Of a stretch of DNA of 64,000 bases, positions 33,291-44,850 are shown piece by piece (position 1 is the stretch's first letter; every line of letters starts with the position of its first letter). Below the pieces are notes generated by a model. That model had not been told where the DNA came from and searched no databases. It worked only from the letters and a program-made list of their open reading frames with translations. Both the position numbers and the translations under genes were made by a program. Source of the DNA: Diplosphaera chodatii (Eukaryota > Chlorophyta > Trebouxiophyceae > Prasiolales > Stichococcaceae); contig JAALGY010000011.1 in assembly GCA_032358165.1 (NCBI GenBank), positions 310,001-374,000 on the forward strand, written 5' to 3'.

Positions 33291-35393
33291 ATGCCGCCCG
33301 AACGCAAACAAAAAGTGCTGGTGGCCGGAGCGACAGGCTACGTGGGCCAGCAGCTTGTTGATGAGCTGCTCAAACGTGGGTGAGCCACTGGCAGAATGTA
33401 TACATTCCCACCGCCATGTGCCAGCGCAAGCACACACATATCGCGCTACCCAAATCCGGCCCCATGGGAGCACCTGCAGACGCCCACCATATCGGGCAAG
33501 CACCTGGCAGGCATGTGTTATGCAGTGCATCTGCAGGTACGTGGTGCGGGCTTTGGTGCGGCGGCCAGGGCAGCTCGCAGCGGCGAAGGGCGGCCGCTGC
33601 GAGGAGGCGGTGGGCGATGTGCTAAGCCCGGAGTCCCTGCCGCCGGCGTGCCGGGACTGCCACGCGGTCGTGTCCTGCGTCGGCAGCAGGTGGGGCTGCT
33701 GCCATCGACATGCAGGCCGTTGCAGCGGCAGAAGCTCGGTACCGCAGCGAGCACAGGGGTCACGCACTTTGTCGCGCCGCCAGACTTGCTCCTGCTTCTC
33801 ATGTTTCCTTGTGGCACAACCGACCATCAGAGATACCTCTGGAGGACCAGCAGAAGGCCAAGCAGGAGCAGCATGGACATAGCATCCGGCATGTCAATGA
33901 CCAGCAGGCAGGGCATCATGGCTACACCTTACCAGACTCAAGGACAGCTTGCTGCATGCAGCCTCATGGCGGCGCCCAGCGTCCAGGAGGCATTCCGCCC
34001 CACTGGCGAGGGCAACCTGGCGCTGTTTGAGGCGGCACGTGCGGCGGGCGCTTCCCGCTTCGTGATGATCTCCAGCCTGAACTCCGCAGCCTGTCGCTCG
34101 CAGTTCGAGGTGCGTCACTCAGGCATCCCCAACACCTTGGGTGTTGTCTCAGGATGCCCTTCTTGGCATATCCTTGCAAAGAGCGGACGCTGCCAACAGG
34201 CCTGGCGCCTGTCACATCGAATGCCGACATCAGTCCTGCTTGCTCCAGATGCACAGGGATGAGCAGGGCGTGCCCAACCATGATAGCCGGAGGGCTGCAC
34301 TCATGTGCAAGCTGGTGCTGTGCCCTCCAATAAGCGCACCTGCTGGGTTGAACATCCCTTGCTGTGCTGGCTGCAGGGTTTCAGAGTGCGGGAGGAGGCA
34401 ATCGATCGCATTGAGGAGATTGCAGAGCGAGACGCGCGGAAGCAGGATGCAGATGGCAACAGCATCGCGTTCACTGTTGTCGCACCGTCAGGCTTCTTCA
34501 AGGACTACGACAGGATCTTCAGGTGCGGCCACCTGCTGCGGTGGGCACGGCATTCCAGGTAACATGCTTGGTCCTGCAATGGACTGACATGCATGCTTGC
34601 GGCCAGATCATCTTGGGGCCTCACATCAGACGTTCTGTTGATGGCGGCAGGACAGTGCAGCGTAAGCGGCGGGCCAGCACGCTGGGGGACGGCTTCAACC
34701 GCCTGTCCAACCCCATACACCCAGCGGATCTGGCAGCCAGGCAGGCGCTCGCCACCCGCTGACTCTGCTTGATGCATCTCCATGATGCGCAGTAGAGTAG
34801 CGCTCGAGTACCTGCAATGGATAATGTGCTGCGCCCCAATCGTCCAAAACCGTTCCTAGGCTGATACTCAACTGTGCAGGATAGCAGACACCCTGGAGCG
34901 GCCAGAGGAACGAAACCAGCGCATCGAGGTCGGCGGCCCCGATGTGCTGTCGTTTCGGCAGCTCGCGCTGCTGGCGGCGCAGGCGGCAGGCGTCAACAAC
35001 CTCAGGTGCACCAATGGTGCAGCTGTGGCCCGCTTGCCACTGATCGTAATTTCACACTCTACATTCAATATGCCGCCCCGGGCGCTGCTACCCTTTTCAC
35101 CTCCTGATGTGGTGCCATGCTGCAAAGCGCCAGACAGACGACACGCACCCACAGCAGCTGCCTGCGACTGCAGGTACAAGGCTGTGCCGGTGTGGGCGGT
35201 GCGGGTGATGATGGCGTTTCTTCGGCTGCTGGCGGTGCTGTGGCCGGGGGCTATGCGCTACCACGCCATCGCCCAGTTCATCTGCATCATCTCCACCCGG
35301 GACTCGGTGGGCAAGCGCTGCGGGACGCACCACCTGAAGGACCACTTCCAGCAGCTGGCTGCGGAGCAGGCGCAGCGGCAACAGCTGCAGTGA
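33291..35393 (+). CDS. NmrA-like NAD(P)-binding atypical short-chain dehydrogenase
   Basis: Rossmann-fold protein of the NmrA/atypical-SDR group, probably an NAD(P)-dependent oxidoreductase or redox sensor; the substrate is unknown. Exons: 33291-33379, 33537-33689, 33962-34109, 34378-34522, 34651-34740, 34880-35006 and 35174-35393, all in phase. Exon 1 gives the dinucleotide-binding motif LVAGATGYVGQQL. Exon 2 gives VVRALVRRPGQL and ends HAVVSCVGS. Exon 3 gives GNLALFEAARAAGASRF then VMISSLNS. Later come TVVAPSGFFKDYDRIF, LSNPIHPADLA, and IEVGGPDVLSFRQLALLAA, all typical of the family. A hydrophobic segment lies in the last exon (VMMAFLRLLAVLWPGA). The intron at 34741 starts with GC; joining there gives DLAARIADTLE. 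It is unrelated to the F-box genes on either side. No Tyr-xxx-Lys catalytic pair is evident, as in other atypical SDRs. Confidence 0.85.
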
Positions 35394-36074
35394 GCGGCAG
35401 CGCAGGGCGTGCAGCGGCACGGCCTGTTGGAGCAGACAGCCTGGCAGATTTGCGATGCATTGGTAGCTGTGTTGCCGTGTACGAGTCAGTCTCTGATGAT
35501 TAGCAGACGGCACAACGGGCACTGTTGCGCTTCCCGTCAGGAGGTGTGCGGTCCAGACGCAGACTGGGTATTGACATTTTGTGTGAGTTTGCGCTTCTGG
35601 ACCCTGACCTTCCAAGCAGCGGTGCGGTGCACATCAGCTGCACAGAGCGTAATCTTGAGGCACGAAAACTTACCTCTTCTTTGTGGGCAAGATTCCCAAC
35701 ATATTCATGCCTGTAGCCTATGAAGCCAGTGTTGCAGTATGCAGTACAAGGGTACAGGTGCCCAGATGTACGGGACTTCTTCCCCTTTGTTGCAAGGTAA
35801 TCTCTGCACGTGCCACAGATCGCCAACTGCAGCGGCATCCATTGTCGGCAACGGTACCAGTTCAGTTTGCACAGCACAGCCACAGAGCATCTTGATTCGC
35901 CTGACGTGACACTCCAACGGTCTGAGACTGGGGCAAGCTGCCTGTTTGTAGCTGTCCAGCGACTCTCAAACGCACCCAGCTGCTTGCAACTTGACGATGC
36001 TGCCGGGGTGAGTTAGTCGCGGCATTCCCCGATCTGCTGAGGCGCAACGGCGGCGGCGCAGGTTGTGCTGGGCG
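35394..36074. other. Spacer between SDR gene and FBL8
   Basis: It should contain the SDR 3' UTR and the FBL8 promoter. The CCACCCTGGGG element found before FBL9-13 was not recognised here. No gene is supported. Confidence 0.4.
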
Positions 36075-38588
36075 ATGTCCTCAAGAACACGCCGCGCGCA
36101 GCAAAGCCAGAGCGCCACGAACATCTCAGCCCTCAGCGATGACCTGTGAGCATGAGTGCTTGCAACATGCCGCTCCTGCCTGATTGTCGACGCGCACGCC
36201 TCTACACAATTGCATGGTCAGGACTGCGCATGAGCGCCTTGAGTGCCGCATCCGTGTTAAGTTGCTGCATCTCATGCAGGTTGTGCAAGATATTCCTGCT
36301 GGTCCCACAGAGGCAGCGGTAACTTTCTGTCTCATGCCGTGCTAACAGCGTTGTCTGTGTGTTTCCCCCTCGCTCCTACACCGTTTTCATGACACCTCTG
36401 CACACTGCCACCAATGCTGCAGGCTGAGAGCAGTGCCGGGGACGTGCAGCCGGTGGCAGTGGCTGATGTTGAGACCAGACATGTGGCAGCGGCTCAGCTG
36501 CTGCAGACACGTCGTGAGGGACAAACGGGACCCCGTGGTGTCCCGGCTTGAGCCGCTGATGTGGCTGCAGCGGCGGAGCTCCGCGATGACCAGCTTCCAC
36601 ATCGAGGTCCCTAGATGCTGCGGACTGATGCCACTTGTCGTGGAGCTTCAGCACACAATGATCGCCTGCTGGGGGGCAGGTACCTGTGCAGAAGCGCTTG
36701 CTCGCACACTTGGCAACTATTGCTCGCTGTTGGGGTGTGCAGCTGCCAGAGGATGGCGAGCTGTGCAGCATGCGCTGGGACGACCTCGAGGTTCAGGCGA
36801 TACTGCTGGCCTTGGGACTGGCCCCCCAGCTGAAGCAGTTCAGCATCAAGACGAGGGACATGACCGGCATCTGCTCACAGACCCTGGTGGGTGTGCCGAC
36901 CTCGTGCTCTGATGCCCGCGCATCGAGCGCCCATGGCTGTGCTGCGATGCTTCTCTTGGTGAAGGACATGACTGAACCCTTGTCAGCGTTGCAGGCGCAC
37001 GTGCAGATGTTTTCGGGCCTGACGTCCCTCAGCTGCGATGGCCTGTGTGGCCCGGTCAGGTCGAGCGATCTGGTGCACCTCTTTGCGGGGCTGCCAGCGC
37101 TGAGGAGCTGCACTTTGCGGTTCCCGTCCCATTTGATGCCTGAAGAGGACTCTGACCCTGAGGAGTGGGATCCTGCGGAGTTCCCGCACACGCTGCTGTG
37201 GTGTACGCGCCTGACCAGCCTGGTGGTGACGGTGCCAGAAGATGCGGACGACCTGCTTGACTGGGGCGGACTGCCGCCAAACATCACAGCGCTGCAGCAG
37301 CTTTCGCATCTACGCCTGCAGCACTGCCTGACCGAGCCACTCACGGAGGTGAGCTCGCTCTCAATCTGCAGTGGAGAGCTCCTGCCGCTGTTCACTACAG
37401 TCACTGTTCCCTTCGTGCACGAGCTTTTCTGGCAGTCACCACGCAACAGTGAGCTGTTCCCTGCAGGCTCTCACCGGCTTGACTGGCTTGACACACCTCG
37501 GCCGGTGGTCTGTCAATTGCAAGTTCTCACAGGAACCCCATCTGAGAGACATGCTGCCCCCAGCGCTTGCAGCGATGTCCTGGCTTCGTTGTGTTAACAT
37601 TGCGAATTACCGCATGCCGACTGCTCTCCCAGGCTTGATAGGTGAGGGCACACAGCACTGCAACATTTTTACACGCCTGGGCTCATTGGACACTGGCTTC
37701 CACAGAAACGCTGGTCTTTGCCGAGCTGTGCTCATGGCAGTGCAGGTCTGGAGGACTTGACGCTCAGAAATGCCTCAAGATGCCAGGAGCTCTCCAGCCT
37801 GTCGTCCTTGAAGCAGCTGTCCAGGTGACTGCACCACATGCTGTGATGGCTGTGTCAGGGTGCTTCTGATGCGCTACGCTGGCATACAATGGTTGCGTTG
37901 CGCTGAAGGATGGCTTGCACCAGGCTTGGCACATGTTGTTTGATCAACCAGCACCTGCTTCGTGCACAGGCTGCAGCTGGTGAGGTGCAAGATACACCAA
38001 GGCGCTGACATCACAGGTGCCCTGTGCCGATTGATCACTACTGTGCATGCGCTTTACGGACTTGCACATCTCTAGGGATCACGGCGCCAGTCGAAGGATC
38101 GGCACCTGCTCCATCAATCGCCTGCAGGGTTGGGTGGCTGCACGGCGCTTGTCAGCCTGCACCTGGTGCAGTGTCAGTTGAAGGTGCCACAATTAGCAGG
38201 GTGGTACAGCCAGCTGAGAGAGTTGTGCTTGGCGGGCAACCTCGTCGAGGATGCTCAGCTGGTGTGCATGCTGGAAGCCACACCGCAGCTGGCCAGCCTC
38301 GACATCAGCGGAAACGAGCGCCTGCAGCTGCAGCCGGCGGACGTGCTCGCAGCGCTGCAGTGCAGCGCCAGGCTGAAGCATGTCTACCTGGACGGCCCGG
38401 ATTCCAGACAGCTCGAGCCGCACGTCCTGGATGCAGTGTTGCATCTGCAGCGCGCTCTGCCGGGTGTGCTGTTCCACCTTGTCGGGGCGGCGTCGCACCA
38501 GTTTGATGCAGCCGCCTCGCGGTCTTGGGATCCAGCCGCCGGTGGCACTACTATCGGCATCCAGGATGGATACGCATTGGCGTTGTGA
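36075..38588 (+). CDS. FBL8: F-box/LRR protein, first of the plus-strand array
   Basis: The F-box is split over three exons: 36075-36145 (ends NISALSDDL), a 39-nt exon 36280-36318 (LCKIFLLVPQRQR) and about 36422-36606 (AVPGTCSRWQWLMLRPDMW, then SCCRHVV and TSFHIE). The fourth exon, from 36743, has MRWDDLEVQAILLALGL. The LRR exon at about 36994-37347 includes SGLTSLSCDGL, the acidic loop EEDSDPEEWDPAEFPHTLL and CTRLTSLVV. Further exons lie at about 37468-37641, 37747-37824 and 37970-38021. The last exon (38127-38588) has CTALVSLHLVQC and LASLDISGNERLQLQ. The tail is the longest of the array: FDAAASRSWDPAAGG then TTIGIQDGYALAL. No disruption was seen. Similarity to FBL9-13 runs through every exon. 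Confidence 0.82.
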
Positions 38589-38966
38589 CACCTGTTGCGC
38601 AACAGTATTACAGGCAGTTGCAGTGGTGTTTGCTGGGCCGAGCACGTGTAGGTTGGCATGCATTTAAACCTGGCGCTGCTGCGGCTGAAATGCCTGGGCT
38701 ACGAGTTGCTGTCTGTTGTACGATACAGGCCGATGGGTGTTCACATTTGAGTTAATCGACAAACAGTAAGCCCCTGGCATGGCTCAACAAAACTGGACGG
38801 AGCGTCGACAGCAGCCCCCACCCTTGGGCGGTAATCGACTACTCAGCAAGGAGCAAGCATGCCAGATGCCACAAGCTCCTTTCCTGCACCGCACTCGCAC
38901 ACAGTTGACAGACCTTCTGGTAACGTGCAACCGCTCACATTCTTTCGTTTGCTGGTGCGGGCTTAC
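38589..38966. promoter_or_regulatory. Upstream region of FBL9
   Basis: It has CAGCCCCCACCCTTGGGCGG at about 38812-38831, about 140 bp before the start, a variant of the element shared by FBL10-13. TTTGCTGGTGCGGGC directly before the ATG matches the GCTGGTGCGGAGC block of the array. Confidence 0.55.
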
Positions 38967-41488
38967 ATGAATGAGATGCAGAACTCAAGAAGTATTGGCA
39001 AGCCCCAGCATGCGCGCAGTGCTGCCACTGCCACCATATCGGCGCTCAGCGACGATTTGTAAGAGTCAGCCCTGCAACTGTGCTGCATATGCGTCTGCAC
39101 GCTCTTGTCTCCTGCATCGTGCGTGCTTTGCACCACGCCTCTCACTTTCGTCGGATCACTGTGTGCTGCAACTCATGCAGGTTGTGCAAGGTGTTCCTCC
39201 TGATCCCGCAGAACCAGCGGTGGGATCCTGCTTGACTCTCAATGTTGGGATACAACTGGAGCTTTGTTCTTTGGACGTTTCAACTCTTTGCTGGCCCGGC
39301 CGTGTTGTAGATCCAGGTGTGCCGCGATTGGTGCAGGTTGAAGGCAGTGCCGGGCACATGCAAGCGCTGGCGACATGTGATGCTGTGGGGACCCATGTGG
39401 CAGCACGTCAGCTGCTGCAGGCACATCGTGGTCGACCCCTCACAGGCTGCTGCCTCGCGGCTGCCCGCCCTTGCCTGGCTGCAGCGACGCGCCGCTGGAA
39501 TGACCAGCTTCCAGATCGAGGTCGTCGAGCTCTGCGTCATGGATCATCGATTTGCATCACAAGATGTGGCTCGTGTATCTGCAGAACCATGCCCACGACT
39601 TTCTCCACGTGCTTACATGCATGGCCCAGCGAGTGACCCCGAAGCTTTAGCTGTGCAGCTGCCAGCGCACATACACGTCAACGAGGCGGGCGAGGACACG
39701 GATGCTTTGCGCTGGGACGACGAGGACATGCAGGCAATACTGCTTGCGGTGGCTCTGGCCCCCAAGCTCAAGCGGCTCAGCATCTCAATGCGCCTTGGCA
39801 CCGGCATCCGCTCGGCCACGCTGGTGGGTCTGCCTTGCCTGCTGAGCATCGGACAGTTTGTGGCACTGTGCCATCCCCTCGAGCATGTACTGATATTTGG
39901 TAGGGCCTCTCATGCTGCAGGCACATGTGCAGATGTTCTCAGGGCTGACATCACTTGCGTGTGATGGCATATACCATCCGGTTAAGACATCCCATCTGGG
40001 TCAGCTGTTCAAAGGGTTACCTGCATTGGAAAGCTGCTCGCTGCGGTTCCCAACGGAAGGCAAGGCACCCTCTGCCCCGGAGGGGTGGACTGGCGCAAAG
40101 TTTCCGAGCACACTGCTGAGGTGCACGCGGCTGACAAATCTGCTGGTGACGGCGGAGGAGGACGGTATGCTCGACTGGGGAGGGCTGCCAGGTGTCATGA
40201 CGCAGCTGCAGCGACTGGCGCAGCTGCGGCTGCGGAGTTGCCTCACAAAGCCGGTCACAAAGGTGAGGCTGCAGGAACAGATGCAGCTGGTGCTCACTCT
40301 GCAAGTGCCACACGAAACGTCTGGCCCCTCATCATGCCGTTGGACTCGCTGCGCAGTCTGCTTTTCCCTGGATGCAGGCTCTTTCAGCCATTACCAGCCT
40401 TACTAGTCTCGGGCTATGGTCTTATTGCAGTAGAGTTGAGGGTTCACTGAAGCCCTTGACAGCACTACCTGCGATGACGTCATTGCGGTGCATCGACATT
40501 GCTGGGTGGTGCCCACCCGCTTTGGACGCTATGGCAGGTGGGTGCTTCCGGCGACGCAACAAGAAGCCGGGTGTTTCTCATGTAGTTGTCCCGTTCACCT
40601 GACGAAACGTGCATTGCTAGCGATGAATCTTGCTGTATCACTGCAGGGCTGGAGGACATGACCCTCCGAATGTTCCAGGATTGTGACGAGCTTAGGCAGC
40701 TATCAGCGTTGAAGCAGCTGTCGAGGTGACTGCAATGCCTGATGTCAGTAGCATACTGCTGAGATCGTCTGTGATGTAAGCAGCACACCATAAAGGTGGT
40801 GTAGGCACAAGCGAATCGATGTGCTGTCGACTGCACACATCTGGTTGAACAGGCTGCAACTTGAAAACTGTAATATGCGTGACGGCACACAGCTCACAGG
40901 CGAGCTGCCGTTCGCTATCATCTGCACTTGCTGTGCTGTGCCTTGTCAGTTGTTCTTGTATCGTGCACCCCCGCCTGCCTGATGGGCGCAGTGTTTGCAG
41001 TGTCGTGGTGCAAATCTGATCACCGACAACTGACCTCTGCACTTACAGGGCTGGCTGGCCGCACAGCGCTTGTCAACCTGCACATGTACGGGTGCGATGT
41101 GGCAGAGGTGCCAGCAGCAAAGTGGTACAGCCAGCTGACCCATCTGTGCGTGGCTTGCAATCCTATCAAGGATGCTCAACTTGTGACGCTGCTGCAAGAC
41201 GCACGGTGGCTGGTCAGCCTCGACATCAGCCGGAACAATCATCTGCAGCTACAGTCCGCAGACGTGCTGGCATCCCTTCAGCGTTGCGCAAGGCTGCGGG
41301 ACGTGTACATTGAGCCGATGATGCCAGAGCATACCGTTGAGCACATAGAGCGTATAGAGGTCAGCGACGCAATCCTGCGTCTGCAGCGGGCGCTGCCGCG
41401 TGTCCAGTTTCACATGAAACGAGCAGAGTTATGCCACTTCGACAAGGCTGCAGCTGGCCCTTCCATTGGCAGCGCGGATGGGTACTAG
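38967..41488 (+). CDS. FBL9: F-box/LRR protein
   Basis: Exon 1 (38967-39058) encodes Met-Asn-Glu-Met-Gln and ends TISALSDDL. The 39-nt exon 39181-39219 encodes LCKVFLLIPQNQR. Exon 3 (about 39337-39521) has AVPGTCKRWRHVMLWGPMW, with Gly-Pro where the others have Arg-Pro-Asp or Leu-Pro-Asp, then SCCRHIV. Exon 4 has LRWDDEDMQAILLAVALAP and TGIRSATL. LRR exons lie at about 39921-40262, 40378-40542, 40647-40726 and 40853-40902. The last exon, about 41049-41488, includes LVSLDISRNNHLQLQ and ends FDKAAAGPSIGSADGY. The reading frame is open throughout. Confidence 0.8.
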
Positions 41489-41909
41489 AAAAGAGTGGCT
41501 TGTAAGAATGGCAGACTGCAGGCATTCGATGTGGACTTTGCTGGGCATAGCTTCTGCCCTGCCGCACGAACATGTTGCAGCTGCCGTGCCGACAGCACTT
41601 AAGCAGATGGTGTGGCAGCGCTGGTTTGTGGACGGCTCGGCATGCCAAATTTGCACTTGCCACTGAATCTCACAACAACCCTCGCAACAAGCAACAGCTG
41701 CAACTGCCCGCCGACGCACTGAGCCTGCTGTGCAAGCTCTGGCTTCAACCTCATAGCTCGTAGCAACAGCCAACCACCCTGGGGCGATAGTGCACACATC
41801 ATGCATGCATGCCAGAATTTGAGGATCGCGCTCAGCAATTGCACACTTCCCACAGACCTCGCCTGCAGGTGAAGCGGCTGCAGTCGTCTGTTCGCTGGTG
41901 CGGAGCATG
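41489..41909. promoter_or_regulatory. Upstream region of FBL10
   Basis: It contains CAGCCAACCACCCTGGGGC at 41768-41785, about 135 bp before the start, and GTTCGCTGGTGCGGAGC just before the ATG. A segment at about 41700-41740 (AACTGCCCGCCGACGCACTG) also recurs upstream of FBL12 and FBL13. TGTAA near 41501 is a candidate poly(A) signal for FBL9. Confidence 0.6.
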
Positions 41910-44405
41910 ATGAACGATACGCAGCCGTCAGGAGCAATTGTCAAGACCCGGCATGCGTGCAGCGCTGCAACCATATCGACGCTCAGCGACGACCTGTGAG
42001 CGTTAGCCCTATCAAGATAACTTTGCATCCGTGACGCTGGCTGCAGATCGCGTCATCGTGAGCGCATGTGACCATGCCACACGCTGACATGCTGCCGCAT
42101 CTCGTGCGCGCAGGTTGTGCAAGATATTTCTGCTTGTTCCACAGAACCAGAGGTAGCTGGCATGACGTGATCAAAGATGATGTTTGTGCGCTGCATGGCA
42201 CTAGAGGCTGTCTCTTCCACTGGGATCACAGGGGTCATGCATGCAGTGTGCCGTCATGGGTGCAGGTTGAAAGCAGTGCCGGGCACATGCAAGCGCTGGC
42301 TGGAGCTCGTGATGCTGCCGGACATGTGGCGACATGTCAGCTGCTGCAGGCACATGGTCAACTACCCGACGGACTTTGAGGTGTCGCTGCCTGTGGCGAT
42401 GTCGTGGTTGGAGCGACGCGCTGGTGCAATGACCAGCTTTCACATCGAGGTCAACATCCGCTCGACCTGACGTTCACGCTTCTGGAATTTGCAATCCGAA
42501 GACACGGCCTGCATCCTGTAGACGCTGCACTGTGAAGTCCCACACCTGCTTGCATGCCTAAACCATTAATGCCTGGAAAGTGTTGCTGTGCAGCTGCCAG
42601 AGCACGACCCTGTTGGCAGGGCACGCGGAGGCGCTGTTGACATCCGCTGGGACGACGATCAGATCCAGCTGATACTGCATGCGGTGGCCCAAGCCCCCAG
42701 GCTCAGGCGACTCAGCATTGCAGTGCGGCCCTGTACCGGCATCCGCTCGGGCACTCTGGTGGGTCTGCCTTGACGGCCAGGCATCAAGGAGTCACAACTA
42801 TGCTGCAATGCAATAGGGCCTGGAGAGCTGATCTCGGTGTATTTACGCAGGCACGTCTGCGAAGGTTCTCAGGGCTGACATTGCTCACGTGTGATGGTGT
42901 ACACCGCGTGAAGTCAGAGCACCTGAGCCAGCTGTTTGCTGGGCTGCCAGCCTTGGAAAGCTGCGCGCTGCGCTTCCAAACCGACTTCAGTGCAAAGGCC
43001 CACCCGGAGGGTTGGACTGGGGCGAAGTTCCCACCAACACTGCTGCAGTGCACACGACTGACCAGCCTGCTGGTGACCGCGCCAGTCGAGGGTATACTGG
43101 ACTGGGGCGGCTTGCCACATTCCATCACCGTGCTGCAGCGACTGGCGCAGCTGCGGCTGCAATGCTGCGTCACGGAGCCACTCACAGAGGTGAGGCGACA
43201 TGCGCGGCTGCAGCTCAGTGTTGACCCTGTTCTTGTCAATCGGCAATCTGGGCCTGGCGTTATGCCAATACAGTCACATTCACCTGCTGCCGATGGACTG
43301 CAGGCTCTCTCGGCCATGACCAGCCTGACCAACCTCGGTCTATGGATTTCAGACAGCGAAGCTCTCGTCGAATCGCATGCTGGGCACCTCATGGCTCCAG
43401 CACTAGCTGCAATGACGTCACTGCGGTGTCTCGACATCAGAGGGAAAGCAGTGCCCACCGCTCTGACGGCACTGACAGGTGGGTTCCTCAAAACATGTGC
43501 ACGCCGCAGACGGTTCACCCGGTGTGTCTCACCCGAAGCATCTGACGCAAGGCGGTCTACTTCTGGGTTGTGAAGCTGCAGGTCTGGAGGATTTGACCTT
43601 CCGGATGTATGAGCATTGTCGCAACCTTTCGCGGCTATCGTCCCTGAAGCAGCTGACCAGGTGACTGGACCAATTGCTGTGCCCAGCACGCTGCCGGATT
43701 TGCTTCGGACATGATGTGCAACTGGTCAAGGTTACTGGCCAGTGGCATTGGGGCCGTGATTCCGCTGTCGAGCTGCTGCCATCTGGGTGATGCAGGCTGG
43801 GGTTGTGGTATTGTGACATTTCTCAGGGCGCGTACCTCACAGGTGATCTACGACCTGCTTCCACCTGCACATGCTGTGCCTCCCCGACATTGTGTTGCAC
43901 TCTGCATGCCGCCTGCCATTGTGCGCACTAGCAGGGGTGCCAGCCTGATCACCAACAGCCACCCCAAGCGCGTGCAGGCTTGGACGGCTGCACGGCGCTT
44001 GTCAAGCTGCGGCTGGACACGTGCCAGCTGACAGATTTGCCGGCAGCGCAGTGGTACAGCCGGCTGACCCACCTGTGCTTGGCGGACAACCATATCAGAG
44101 ATGCTCAGCTGGTGACCATGCTGCAGAACGCACGGCAGCTGGTCAGCCTCAACGTCAGCGGCAGCGAGCTCCTGCAGCTGCAGCCAGCGGAGGTGGTTGC
44201 ACCCCTTCAGCATTGCGCAAAGCTGCGGGACGTATACGTCGCGCTGATGCCTGAGGTGACCCGCTCAGGTATATCCATCAGCAACGCAGTCTTGCGCCTG
44301 CAGCGTTTGCTGCCGCGAGTGCATTTTCACATGCATGAAGCAGAGTCCTACCGCTTCGACAAAGGTGATGTTGGACCTTTCATTGGCGTCGAGGACGGGT
44401 ACTGA
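41910..44405 (+). CDS. FBL10: F-box/LRR protein
   Basis: The start at 41910 (Met-Asn-Asp-Thr-Gln) is preferred over the ATG three bases upstream because it aligns with the other members. Exon 1 ends at 41995 with TISTLSDDL. The 39-nt exon 42114-42152 encodes LCKIFLLVPQNQR. Exon 3 (about 42266-42450) has AVPGTCKRWLELVMLPDMW and SCCRHMV. Exon 4 (about 42593-42760) has IRWDDDQIQLILHAVAQAP. The LRR exon at about 42852-43190 has SGLTLLTCDGV and CTRLTSLLVTAP with a reduced acidic loop. Then come about 43304-43480, 43583-43662 and 43798-43842. The last exon, about 43979-44405, ends FDKGDVGPFIGVEDGY. No lesion was seen. Confidence 0.8.
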
Positions 44406-44850
44406 TCTGCCTTTGGAAATTTGATACTGTTGGCAGTATTGGGCAGTTGGTAGGACTGATGCTGGGCATAGCTTCTCACTCGTCCTCGCATGCATAGGAA
44501 CATGCTGCCGTTGCTGCCGTTGGTGGCAATGCCCAAGTCGATGTCGATGTCGATGGGCTGGTGTCGAAAGCCTTGTAAGTTGCTTCAGAACGCCAGTTCT
44601 CGCAGATTTCGTTTCGCCTGACAGCCCTCCAGGGAAGGAGCAAGAGTCGCATATATAGACTGAAGCCTCACTCAGAACCTGAAGCTTGACAACAACCACC
44701 ACCCTGGGGTGAAATACAGCATGCACGCCAGATTGATCTGCAATTTGCCCGATGCGCCTGAGAACTTGCGCCGAACAGCAGTCGCACTCTTTCACTGACC
44801 TACGAAGCAGGTGATCCAAGTGCAGTCAGCCGATCGCTGTTGCGGAGCCA
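44406..44850. promoter_or_regulatory. Upstream region of FBL11
   Basis: It contains ACCACCACCCTGGGGT at 44695-44710, a TATATA at 44652-44657 about 195 bp before the ATG, and GATCGCTGTTGCGGAGC directly before the start. Confidence 0.55.
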
